A stretch of DNA of 15,520 nucleotides from Promethearchaeota archaeon (GCA_019057775.1 JAHLWT010000034.1:1-15520); one strand, 5' to 3'; numbered from the stretch's first letter, positions 7,047-13,583 are shown. Made by a program: numbers and translations. Notes: generated by a model not told the origin, from the sequence alone.

Positions 7047-8273
7047 TTAGTTTCTTTCTAAAAAAGCTGTTAGATTAACACCTAAGTTAAACTCTTCACT
7101 AATTCCATACCCGAGTAAAATCTCATTAAATATTTCTTGTAATAACCTTTGTTTACCCTCTTTACTATTTAGTTCTTCAATTTTACAAATATATTCAAAA
7201 GGTTTAAATCTGCTATGTTGGAAATTGAATTTAGGTCTATCGTACATAAATCCTGGATGAGGAGAATATTTCCAATTTGGTATATTTGCGGCCCTAAAAA
7301 TTAATTTAATTTGTCCAGAATATTTAATAAAATGGAAAAACTTTGAAAGAAAAAACAAAAAGCCTAATACATAAGCGGACATGACATGTATTGGTAATGT
7401 TTCGGTGTAGGGATTTCTTTTTAACCCATACTGCCAATCATAGAGTACTAATCCCCTCCTTTGAATTAAAATACTACCAATCAATTTTGATGAAGAGATA
7501 AAATGTAAGCCCTCTCGAGTAACCTTGAGACTATCAAAAATTTGAGCGGGAAAGGAATCAACAGGAGGTCCATTTCTTGTCTCAAATTCCAAATATTCTT
7601 TTATTTCTGAAATTTGAGAAGTATTAAACAATTCTCCTGTATTAATGAGTGGATGAACTTTGATTTTCATACCCAAATCACTTTTTACCATTCTGGATAC
7701 TATTTTTTCACTGAATTCTTTTTCTAATTCTGCAAAATCATGATATATTACTTCTTCATCTACATAAGAAACAGCTTTACTTTGATATTCAACATTTGGT
7801 TTATCTTTTGAAAATTGAGCTTTTAAATAATTGGTAGGTTCTATTATCTTTGTTTCTTCAATGATTCCTACCTCCTTTAATATTATTCCCGTAAGACGAA
7901 CATATTCAATAGCAAATTCTGGTCTAATTCCTAATGTTATTGATTCTGAACCATGTTGAAATAAATTCCTTTGATCATGTAGTTTTTTAATTTTCGTATC
8001 ATAATGGGGGATATTAGGATAAAGGGGATTCAAAATCTCCTTGTACAATCTTGGGAAATTAAAAGCTGGCTTAATACCTTTCCGTGAAGTAGTTTGATAT
8101 TGTAAGTTATTTTCTTGAGCAATAAAAATACACATCTTGGAAATCAAGTTATCTACTAAATAATGACTAAGTTCACTCAAGATTAATTCATTAGATTTGG
8201 AGAATTCTAAAGCTAATTTATACAAATTTTTAAAAACTTCATGTTCAGCTTTGCTTTTCATTTTTTTTAACAC
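7047..8273 (-). CDS. HEPN-like domain protein of unknown function
   Basis: I do not recognise a named gene. The first ~140 of 408 aa look all-helical, and LHDQRNLFQH (98-107) holds the R-x4-H arrangement (Arg102, Asn103, His107) used by HEPN domains, where it forms the ribonuclease or nucleotide-binding site. The region from about 140 to 235 is acidic and probably a linker plus a small domain. The C-terminal part (about 245-400: REGLHF, LVLYDWQYG, a long helix around HVMSAYVLGFLFFLSKFF, then IKLIFRAANIPNW) loosely resembles the tail of bacterial AlbA_2/ATP-binding proteins. That resemblance is tentative. The start is GTG 8273, and ATG 8261 four codons later is equally possible. It is divergent from the zinc-ribbon gene at 8567. 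A defence or stress role is a guess from the HEPN motif. Confidence 0.65.
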   Translation of the reverse strand: MLKKMKSKAEHEVFKNLYKLALEFSKSNELILSELSHYLVDNLISKMCIFIAQENNLQYQTTSRKGIKPAFNFPRLYKEILNPLYPNIPHYDTKIKKLHDQRNLFQHGSESITLGIRPEFAIEYVRLTGIILKEVGIIEETKIIEPTNYLKAQFSKDKPNVEYQSKAVSYVDEEVIYHDFAELEKEFSEKIVSRMVKSDLGMKIKVHPLINTGELFNTSQISEIKEYLEFETRNGPPVDSFPAQIFDSLKVTREGLHFISSSKLIGSILIQRRGLVLYDWQYGLKRNPYTETLPIHVMSAYVLGFLFFLSKFFHFIKYSGQIKLIFRAANIPNWKYSPHPGFMYDRPKFNFQHSRFKPFEYICKIEELNSKEGKQRLLQEIFNEILLGYGISEEFNLGVNLTAFLERN

Positions 8274-8505
8274 ATCTAATTCATGAATAACTGGACTTCT
8301 AAATTTTATTTAATAATATTATAATTTTATATCTTATTAGATTCTCTATCCACAATTTTTATTTCAACTCTGAAATGTTGCGAGTGTCTTGCTGGTTGTT
8401 GAATATCTAACCAAGAATTTAAATGCTACATCAAATAATAGAGCTGAAGAAATCATAAATTTTAGCTAATTTTTACTACTAAAATTAGTTCTTCGACGGA
8501 GTGAA
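8274..8505. other. Divergent intergenic region between the HEPN-like and zinc-ribbon genes
   Basis: This is AT-rich spacer. On the minus strand TATAAAA (8325-8331) could serve the gene starting at 8273. A 32-codon minus-strand frame (8327-8425) without a start codon is present but not convincing. Confidence 0.3.
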
Positions 8506-8514
8506 TTTAAATAA
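8506..8514 (+). promoter_or_regulatory. TATA-like element for the zinc-ribbon gene
   Basis: TTTAAATAA lies 61 nt before the ATG at 8567. A transcript from near 8535 would include the GGAGG at 8553-8557. Confidence 0.4.
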
Positions 8515-8552
8515 TTCCTAAAATATTCATCTAGTATCACCACGATTTTATT

Positions 8553-8557
8553 GGAGG
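8553..8557 (+). promoter_or_regulatory. Shine-Dalgarno sequence for the zinc-ribbon gene
   Basis: GGAGG is 9 nt before ATG 8567 and 4 nt before ATG 8562. The spacing favours 8567, whose frame encodes the cysteine pairs. Confidence 0.6.
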
Positions 8558-8566
8558 GAAGATGAT

Positions 8567-8743
8567 ATGGCAATATGTGGATTTTGTAAGAAAAAAGTTG
8601 ACCTTGAGGGGTTAAAATATAGTAGAAAAAAATTAGAACCAAGCAAAACTAGAGTTATTCATGAATATGTTCGTTATACAGGTAGTTCTGGCTATACTAT
8701 GTTCTCGTGTCCTCATTGTGAGAGCATATTAGGATTTAGTTAA
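8567..8743 (+). CDS. Small zinc-ribbon protein (58 aa)
   Basis: This short protein begins MAICGFCKKKVDLEG and ends FSCPHCESILGFS. Its two C-x2-C knuckles (Cys4/Cys7 and Cys49/Cys52) are about 41 residues apart, the pattern of a single zinc ribbon. The central part is basic and beta-prone (KTRVIHEYVRYTGSSGYTM). A GGAGG ribosome-binding site at ideal spacing and a TATA-like box upstream make it a convincing gene despite its length. It probably binds nucleic acid or another protein. No specific family is recognised. The stop overlaps another ATG (TAATG at 8741-8745), which opens only a 35-codon frame. Confidence 0.75.
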   Translation: MAICGFCKKKVDLEGLKYSRKKLEPSKTRVIHEYVRYTGSSGYTMFSCPHCESILGFS

Positions 8744-8783
8744 TGGATAGATCGCAGACAGTAAATGGAAGGAATCAATTAAA

Positions 8784-8852
8784 ATGTTTCATAAGTAAGA
8801 CAAAATATACCAACTCCCTGATGGGAAAAGGAATGTTGAGAAGGCTATAGAA
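8784..8852 (+). other. Likely original start of the next gene, interrupted by TAA at codon 5
   Basis: ATG 8784 has GGAAGGA (8767-8773) at good spacing and is in frame with the gene at 8853. After MFHK comes a TAA (8796-8798), and the frame then resumes as DKIYQLPDGKRNVEKAIE, which runs straight into the downstream protein. This looks like a nonsense change in the first codons of a formerly longer gene. Confidence 0.5.
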
Positions 8853-9179
8853 TTGGTGAAATCTTTAGAAAAAGAAGAACTACCCCTATTTCGTGAGTAT
8901 GATGCAGGAAATTATTATAATCCCCATAATCTTTGTATCACAGTGGAGTGGAAGAATTTTACTTTAATCGAATTATTCGGTAATATCAAGAAAGATAGTA
9001 GAATCCTCGTAATCGGTTATTATCCAAACTCAAACGAATTCTTTGATGAACGGTTCTGTGATAAGGAGGGATATTTAAGTCACCTCTCGAAACCCTTTAT
9101 TAATTTATTCCAGCAATTTAAAGCGATGTTTAGTAGTATATGGACTGACAAATATAAAAAAATCGATGAATTTTTTTAA
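8853..9179 (+). CDS. Hypothetical protein, 108 aa, damaged or alternative start
   Basis: I do not recognise this protein. From TTG 8853 (or GTG 8856) it begins with a helical, acidic-basic stretch and the segment LFREYDAGNYYNPHNLCITV, then two beta-like stretches (WKNFTLIELFGN and SRILVIGYYP), and ends in an aromatic, basic helix (INLFQQFKAMFSSIWTDKYKK). It has no signal peptide or membrane segment. Coding-like sequence continues upstream in the same frame to a TAA at 8796, beyond which lies a better start (8784). The protein is therefore either expressed from the weak TTG, with GAAGG at 8839-8843 as its ribosome-binding site, or is a pseudogene with one nonsense codon. It follows the zinc-ribbon gene by about 110 bp and could share its transcript. 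Confidence 0.5.
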   Translation: MVKSLEKEELPLFREYDAGNYYNPHNLCITVEWKNFTLIELFGNIKKDSRILVIGYYPNSNEFFDERFCDKEGYLSHLSKPFINLFQQFKAMFSSIWTDKYKKIDEFF

Positions 9180-9301
9180 TTCATTGTTATGTACTTGAAC
9201 ACTAATTTTATTTTTATAAGAGCAAATTTTTATCTGTTTGAATTTATTAAAATTAAAATAAAAAACATCAATTAGATATTTTACAATTAAGAATGTGATT
9301 A

Positions 9302-10591
9302 ATGATGGTTTCACTAGAAAATATTAAGAATATAGCGGTAATTGGGGGAGGCTTAATGGGTGCGGGAATCGCTCAAGTTGCCTTACTTTCTGGTTATGAG
9401 AAAGTGACTGTGATAGACCTCAAGAGTGAAATACTTGAGAAATGTCAGGAAGATATTCAAAAGCGAATTGAAGAGCTTGAATCTGGAAAATTTAAAGAGC
9501 TTTACCTGGAAGCTATAGGCAATATTGAGGTTGCAAAAACAATAGATTTTGAAAGTAAAAAAGGTGATTTCAAATCGATAGGTGTTCTTGCTAATAAAGT
9601 TTCTATTAGTACTCTTATGGGACGACTTAAAACTGAGACAGATATTTCGAAGGGAGTTTTTGATGCCGATTTTGTAATAGAAGCTGTTCCCGAAATAATG
9701 TCATTGAAGCAAGAGATTTTCAAGAAAATGGGGCAGTTCGCACCTAAGGATACAGTTTTGGCTTCAAATACTTCAACCATGAGTATTACAAACATCGGAA
9801 AATTTTCAGGTCGAGAAGACAAGGTAATTGGATTACATTTCCATGTCTTTTATCCATTATTAGGGATGGTAATAGAAATTACACCAGGACAAAAAACTTC
9901 AGAGACTTCAATGAACCTTGGTGCAGAAGTTTCTCAGGATTTACCATGCTTGATTGGAGAAAGATTTACGGTGAAGCTTGAAAAGGAATCACCTGGACTT
10001 ATCGCCAATCGAACAACACTTTCAGGGTTCTTCTATTATAATTGGCTATTAAAACAAGCTGAATCAATGGGAATACCCTATGAACAATTGGATGCTGCCG
10101 GTATGTCATTTGAAACCTTTGATAGAATTGGAATTGATACTGTTTATAATGTTCTAAAATATTATGAAGAAGTTGTGTCGCCAGATTTCACACCTGCAGC
10201 TCTTTTAACAGATTTAGTAAATAAGGGAAGGTTAGGTCGAAAAGTGGGAAAAGGATATTATGATTGGGATGAAAATGGTCCAATAAGAGAATTACCCCGA
10301 GTAGAGCCCAAAACCATGGGATTTTTGGCGGAAAATATAGATGCCGAACTTTTTATGGCATTGAGTCTAAATGAGTCGTGTAAATTATTAGAAGAAGGTG
10401 TTGTGAAAAATTATGATATAATTACCCGAGTTCTTATGAAAGGGAATTTCATAGAAGGCCCATTCATACAAGGTAAAGAAAAATATAAAGAATGGTCGGA
10501 AAAACTGTATAAAATCGCAGAGAAAACCGGGATTCCCTATCTAAAACCTTGTGAAATGATGGAATCCGGCAGATTTCTTTCTTACAAATAA
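9302..10591 (+). CDS. 3-hydroxyacyl-CoA dehydrogenase (divergent)
   Basis: This is an NAD-dependent enzyme of the 3HCDH family, which interconverts 3-hydroxyacyl-CoA and 3-oxoacyl-CoA in beta-oxidation or butyrate-type pathways. The 429 aa begin with a Rossmann fold: IGGGLMG (14-20), with Asp39 at the end of the second strand selecting NAD. Then come DFVIEAVPE (123-131) and ASNTSTMSIT (154-163, catalytic Ser158). The C-terminal domain holds SPGLIANR (Asn236) and GRLGRKVGKGYYDW, and a second 3HCDH-like domain ends with VLMKGNFIEGPF. The usual catalytic block HFFNP is replaced by HFHVFYP (179-185), with His179 and Glu192 thirteen instead of twelve residues apart, and residues 83-117 appear to be an insertion. 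The substrate may therefore differ. Other beta-oxidation genes are absent from the window. Confidence 0.9.
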   Translation: MMVSLENIKNIAVIGGGLMGAGIAQVALLSGYEKVTVIDLKSEILEKCQEDIQKRIEELESGKFKELYLEAIGNIEVAKTIDFESKKGDFKSIGVLANKVSISTLMGRLKTETDISKGVFDADFVIEAVPEIMSLKQEIFKKMGQFAPKDTVLASNTSTMSITNIGKFSGREDKVIGLHFHVFYPLLGMVIEITPGQKTSETSMNLGAEVSQDLPCLIGERFTVKLEKESPGLIANRTTLSGFFYYNWLLKQAESMGIPYEQLDAAGMSFETFDRIGIDTVYNVLKYYEEVVSPDFTPAALLTDLVNKGRLGRKVGKGYYDWDENGPIRELPRVEPKTMGFLAENIDAELFMALSLNESCKLLEEGVVKNYDIITRVLMKGNFIEGPFIQGKEKYKEWSEKLYKIAEKTGIPYLKPCEMMESGRFLSYK

Positions 10592-10667
10592 TTTAATCTT
10601 TTACTTGGTATTCTATCCATTGTAGCAACAATTATAAGTAAAAAACTGAAGAAATCCTAAAATCTAA

Positions 10668-10693
10668 TTTTTTTCCTTTTTTATTATATTTTT
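10668..10693 (+). terminator. T-tract terminator after the dehydrogenase gene
   Basis: Three runs of five to seven Ts lie about 80-100 bp after the stop with no clear stem. Clustered T-tracts are the usual intrinsic termination signal in archaea. Confidence 0.4.
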
Positions 10694-10846
10694 CTAAAGT
10701 ATTTAGTTCTTAACCCTCTCTTTCAATATCTTCAAGGATCTAAAAAAATTATTTTATAATGCTTTATAGAAGATTATGGGAGGGGGCTATCTTAAATAGG
10801 GAAGACTGTGATAGCATCATAGCGACAAAAATAAATAATATATGGT

Positions 10847-11023
10847 ATGCCGATTATGAATAAGTGTGAGATGTTAATCATAGAATTGGTTAAAAGGACA
10901 GGATTATTTAAAAAAGAAATTCAGGAATTAGCACGAAAAAAACAGGCTACAGTGAGAAGATCATTATCAAAAGAACGAGTATTATTATCACTTACCAGAG
11001 ATTTGGGCGTTACTTTAGCATAG
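10847..11023 (+). CDS. 58-aa ORF resembling the N-terminal module of archaeal RPA-like proteins
   Basis: The frame reads MPIMNKCEMLIIELVKRTGL, then FKKEIQELARKKQATVRRSL and SKERVLLSLTRDLGVTLA. Archaeal RPA/OB-fold single-strand-binding proteins open with a similar helical segment ('I-x-x-h-x-x-K-T-G-L-S-x-x-E-I-x-x-h-h-x-x-K', then 'G-L-I-S-E-E-G-A-L-x-x-h-A-x-x-L-G-V'). Here the second half is degenerate: SLSKERVLLSLTRDLGV in place of GLISEEGAL.IIAKELGV. No OB-fold follows, because the frame stops at TAG 11021 and the next 100 bp are AT-rich spacer. It is either a decayed fragment of an RPA-like gene or a stand-alone small protein. I favour the fragment. No ribosome-binding site is evident. 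Confidence 0.4.
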   Translation: MPIMNKCEMLIIELVKRTGLFKKEIQELARKKQATVRRSLSKERVLLSLTRDLGVTLA

Positions 11024-11128
11024 TAATTTACGTCAATAATTGAATAGAATTTCCTTTATAATTTTATTACAAACCAGAGTAGTAATTTAATATCTTTGGT
11101 GAAATAATATCAATTACTTTTCTAAACA

Positions 11129-11570
11129 CTAAAAAAGATCCTTATATTTCTCTTTAATTTGCTTAAGTAATTCTCTTTTTTCCTTTTCGTCCATTTTGTA
11201 AAGTTTTTCTCTTATTTTATGAATCTCTTCAAGAGATTTCTCTTCTTTTAGTATACCATCTCCTCGGGAGTACAAATAATCACATCCTTTTCATTTAATC
11301 TTTTATTTATAACTTTAACATGAATTTAGTCTTAAACTTAACTATGTGAGTTAAATTCCAACTAATAATCGCGTCTATATTATACTTAGTCGCAATTGCA
11401 ATATGGAGCGCATCATTATAATACTTTTCTGGGATAACTCCCTCTTTTATATAATTATCTGCTAATTTCTCAGCCTCTTCAGTACTTTCTAATGCCTTCA
11501 TCTTGTACATCGTAATCTTTCCTTTATTTTCATTCAAGTGGAGTAATAATAAATTTTCTCCAATTAACAA
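11129..11570 (-). pseudogene. Degenerate PIN-domain (VapC-like) gene with tail, broken into three frames
   Basis: Frame one (11307-11570, TTG start, stop just upstream) encodes only the second half of a PIN nuclease: LADNYIKEGVIPEKYYNDAL, then HIAIATKYNIDAIISWNLTH and IVKFKTKF. The first half with the leading catalytic Asp is missing. Just before its stop the sequence continues in a second frame (11248-11319) as VKVINKRLNEKDVIICTPEE, the usual end of this family, and insertion of one G after ATG near 11320 would restore it. A third frame (11129 to about 11258) continues with LKEEKSLEEIHKIREKLYKM and ends KEKYKDLF, an antitoxin-like helical tail of the kind found beside such PIN proteins. Two frame changes plus a 5' loss mark it as dead. 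Confidence 0.7.
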
Positions 11571-11761
11571 TTTTGATTTTCACCTTCTTAGTAAATTAAT
11601 ATCTAAAATATATAGGATGGTTTATATTTAAAAATTATCTGCTTTAAAATATGTATTTAATATGATTTTTAAGATCTTTAGAATAAAACCTGTATAGGGA
11701 CAATATAAGATATTTTTAGATGAATTAGAAAAACTTAGTGATAATTAGAAAAAGGGATAAA

Positions 11762-12505
11762 TTAATCTTCTGCAATTTTAAGACAGACTATTTTTTTCTT
11801 ACCAAAAAAATACGCATCTAATTTATTCATTAAATTGCGGCCAACTAACATATTAAATGGCAAGGAATCGTCAATTGGAGCTATAATAAAATCTATTTCA
11901 AAATTAACCTCTAATAATTTAATTTGGCCTTTATAAAATTTCTTAGAAATTATTCCAGCAGCAGTAGACAGTTGTTCCTCTCGATTAATTTGGACCTCTG
12001 AAGAATCAATTAATCCTTCTTTTAAAAGACAGACAGAAGCAGCAGTATCGATTAATGCTAATAAAGGTTTTTCAATTGAGGGAATTTGCAGTGTAATGGG
12101 AATTATCGGATAAGTAATATTCTCAACATCAGCATAGTTCCAACAATTTAACTCGTTAAGACTCAAAAAACAATATTCTATCGGCTTCTTTTTTGGACCA
12201 TTGAATTTGATCACTAAAGGACCATTAGGGAATTTCTCCGCCGCTACTTGGGCTACATCGCTTACGGTATCTCCGACTGCAATAATTGCTCCCTTGACAA
12301 ATGCAATATATTTATTTTTGGGGATATAATCAGGTATCGCTATTTCAAGGCCTTTCTTACTTTCCCGGGAAACTTCTTCGATTTTAATTTTTTCTGAAAC
12401 TAGTCTGCGAATTACTTCACTCATAGATTTTAATTTCTTAATATCAACCAATTCTTGAAATTTTTCTTTATCATCTTTCTTGATGTGAACATTTAAAATC
12501 GTCAT
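11762..12505 (-). CDS. RHH - DUF5678-like - retropepsin-like aspartic protease fusion
   Basis: This 247-aa protein appears to have three parts. Residues 1-40 form a ribbon-helix-helix DNA-binding domain: strand MTILNVHIKKDD, helix KFQELVDI, turn, then SMSEVIRRLVSEKI. Residues about 60-101 (IPKNKYIAFVKGAIIAVGDT, then EKFPNGPLVIKF) match the DUF5678 pattern that often precedes archaeal aspartic proteases. Residues about 132-245 resemble a retropepsin: ALIDTAAS (150-157) at the catalytic loop (usual DTGAS; Asp153 kept, Gly replaced by Ala), a flap-region STAAG (180-184) and MLVGRNLMNKLDAYF (219-233, the hydrophobic-hydrophobic-Gly motif). One Asp per chain means a dimer is needed, and the RHH domain would supply one. 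It may be a self-regulating repressor or protease. The ATG is 24 nt from tandem repeats at 12529-12551. Confidence 0.8.
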   Translation of the reverse strand: MTILNVHIKKDDKEKFQELVDIKKLKSMSEVIRRLVSEKIKIEEVSRESKKGLEIAIPDYIPKNKYIAFVKGAIIAVGDTVSDVAQVAAEKFPNGPLVIKFNGPKKKPIEYCFLSLNELNCWNYADVENITYPIIPITLQIPSIEKPLLALIDTAASVCLLKEGLIDSSEVQINREEQLSTAAGIISKKFYKGQIKLLEVNFEIDFIIAPIDDSLPFNMLVGRNLMNKLDAYFFGKKKIVCLKIAED

Positions 12506-12528
12506 ATTTCATATTTATATAGTAAATT

Positions 12529-12551
12529 GTGATATATAAAAGTGATATATA
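12529..12551. promoter_or_regulatory. Tandem 10-bp repeats, probable autoregulatory operator of the RHH-protease gene
   Basis: GTGATATATA occurs at 12529-12538 and again at 12542-12551 (13-bp period). On the minus strand this is TATATATCAC twice. The first copy overlaps the best TATA-like box for the gene starting at 12505. RHH repressors typically bind short tandem sites at their own promoters, so self-control is a natural reading. Confidence 0.45.
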
Positions 12552-12774
12552 TTTTTGTCAAAAAACTTTCTTGTACAGTAATTAAAAAAAAGATTTAAAC
12601 ACAAACTTATTTTTTAGTCAAAATAACAAAAGAATATAAAAAAACAAATGCCTGATCTGTTTGCTAAAAAAAATAAATCAGATTATTACACTATTAAATA
12701 GATTTTTTATAAGAGAGAGAATAATAATATGACATGACCACAAATTTTTATTAGAACTAGAGGTTATTCTACAT
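12552..12774. other. AT-rich spacer
   Basis: No gene is supported here. It contains A-runs and TTTTTTATAAG near 12703-12713, a possible promoter for the Lys-rich ORF at 12775. Confidence 0.3.
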
Positions 12775-12885
12775 ATGAATTCCAAAAAGAAATCCATAAA
12801 AAAAGAAATTTATCGGATTAAAAAAGAAGAAAAAATAGGAAAAAAAGAGAAAAAAATTAAAATAAAAAAAATCGCAAGGGAGTAA
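12775..12885 (+). CDS. Lysine-rich 36-aa micro-ORF
   Basis: The frame begins MNSKKKSIKKEIYRIKKEEK and ends KIKKIARE, with about half of its residues lysine. AGAGGT (12759-12764) lies 10 nt before the ATG and can act as a ribosome-binding site. The composition suggests a nucleic-acid-binding or intrinsically disordered peptide, but A-runs in AT-rich DNA produce Lys codons by chance, so this call is weak. The long Phe-rich frame on the opposite strand is its mirror and is not a gene. Confidence 0.3.
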   Translation: MNSKKKSIKKEIYRIKKEEKIGKKEKKIKIKKIARE

Positions 12886-12943
12886 AAACTTCTGAGGGAT
12901 TAGTCGTAATTTCAAGGATTTAGAATATTTTTGATCACTTTTA

Positions 12944-13084
12944 CTAATCCTTCTCAATTCGAGCGATTATATCAGCCAGTTCTTTTTCAAGTTTTTTGTT
13001 GGGTTTGAAATGTTGTTGTATGTTATTTCTATGATTGCAATGCCACTCTAACTCTTTAAGAATAATAAAGTCAATTTCAGCCAT
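12944..13084 (-). CDS. Small protein (46 aa) downstream of the PIN toxin gene
   Basis: The frame reads MAEIDFIILKELEWHCNHRN, then NIQQHFKPNKKLEKELADII and ARIEKD. Its composition is balanced, with two amphipathic helices around a Cys/His/Asn-rich centre (HCNHRNNIQQHF), unlike the low-complexity surroundings. It begins 44 nt after the PIN gene's stop on the same strand, so it may be a third gene of the UPF0175-PIN operon. No strong ribosome-binding site is seen and I do not recognise a family. An 8-bp inverted repeat (GGATTAGT / ACTAATCC) near its 3' end could help terminate the operon. Confidence 0.5.
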   Translation of the reverse strand: MAEIDFIILKELEWHCNHRNNIQQHFKPNKKLEKELADIIARIEKD

Positions 13085-13127
13085 ATTACTTACTAGAAAA
13101 TTACTTTTAATTTATCTATTTTTTTAA

Positions 13128-13583
13128 TTACTCTTCTAATGCCCATTTCTTGAGCTCATCAGATATATAAATATCTTTTTCAAGAGAAATTAAAAAAGTC
13201 ATATACTCTTCTTTCGTTTTGATGATTCTTTTTTGATAGAGAACTTTCAATAAACCAAGAGATCCTGTAATGGAAATCCCTAGTTTCTTAGCAAATTGAA
13301 GTAGGGGTTTATCGTCTGAAGCTATATGGATTTTCTTCTCTAAACTTAATTTTATTAAACTTAGATCCGCTGAACTTAAGCATGCAGGAGAAGATTGCAC
13401 TTTGATCCTCTCGTTAGGTTCCATTATTTTAATCCAATTTGGGATTCTTTTCTGCCAATATTCTGAATATTCATCTAAGACATCTTTAGAGATCATTGCA
13501 GAAGTTAATAGTTCTTTTAATTGAGAAAGTAGATTAAGACGTGTAAAAACGCTCAATACGCTATTATCAAGGATGACATGCAA
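13128..13583 (-). CDS. PIN-like toxin of the DUF3368 type
   Basis: This is a probable Mg-dependent ribonuclease toxin, 151 aa long. It opens with VILDNSVLSVF (3-13; Asp6 is the first metal ligand). Asp73 (LSSADLSLIKLSL), the pair Asp90-Asp91 (HIASDDKPLLQFAKKLG) and Glu38 (DVLDEY) supply the other acidic positions. SITGSLGLLKVLYQKRII and the closing YISDELKKWALEE are the hallmark of DUF3368 PIN-like proteins. It is translated from TTG 13583, one base after the stop of the UPF0175 gene, with AAAGGAT as the ribosome-binding site. The pair is thus tightly coupled, antitoxin first, as usual for this kind of module. All catalytic acids are present, so it looks intact. Confidence 0.85.
   Translation of the reverse strand: MHVILDNSVLSVFTRLNLLSQLKELLTSAMISKDVLDEYSEYWQKRIPNWIKIMEPNERIKVQSSPACLSSADLSLIKLSLEKKIHIASDDKPLLQFAKKLGISITGSLGLLKVLYQKRIIKTKEEYMTFLISLEKDIYISDELKKWALEE

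Noticed and set aside
8327..8425. 32-codon minus-strand frame with coding-like text (NSWLDIQQPARHSQHFRVEI)
   Set aside because: It has no start codon and is preceded directly by a TAG. It could be the tail of a lost gene, but nothing supports it further.
8743..8850. 35-codon plus-strand frame overlapping the zinc-ribbon stop (TAATG)
   Set aside because: It is out of frame with the better-supported 8784-9179 coding region, and its basic sequence has no recognisable feature.
9105..9314. 69-aa minus-strand frame between two plus-strand genes
   Set aside because: Phe/Lys/Asn-rich translation of AT-rich spacer overlapping both neighbours. No promoter or ribosome-binding site.
9502..9822. 106-aa minus-strand frame inside the dehydrogenase gene
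   Set aside because: Shadow of a strongly supported gene on the plus strand.
12769..12957. 62-aa minus-strand frame rich in phenylalanine
   Set aside because: It is the mirror of A-run-rich DNA. The composition is nearly all Phe in the middle, with no domain and no ribosome-binding site.
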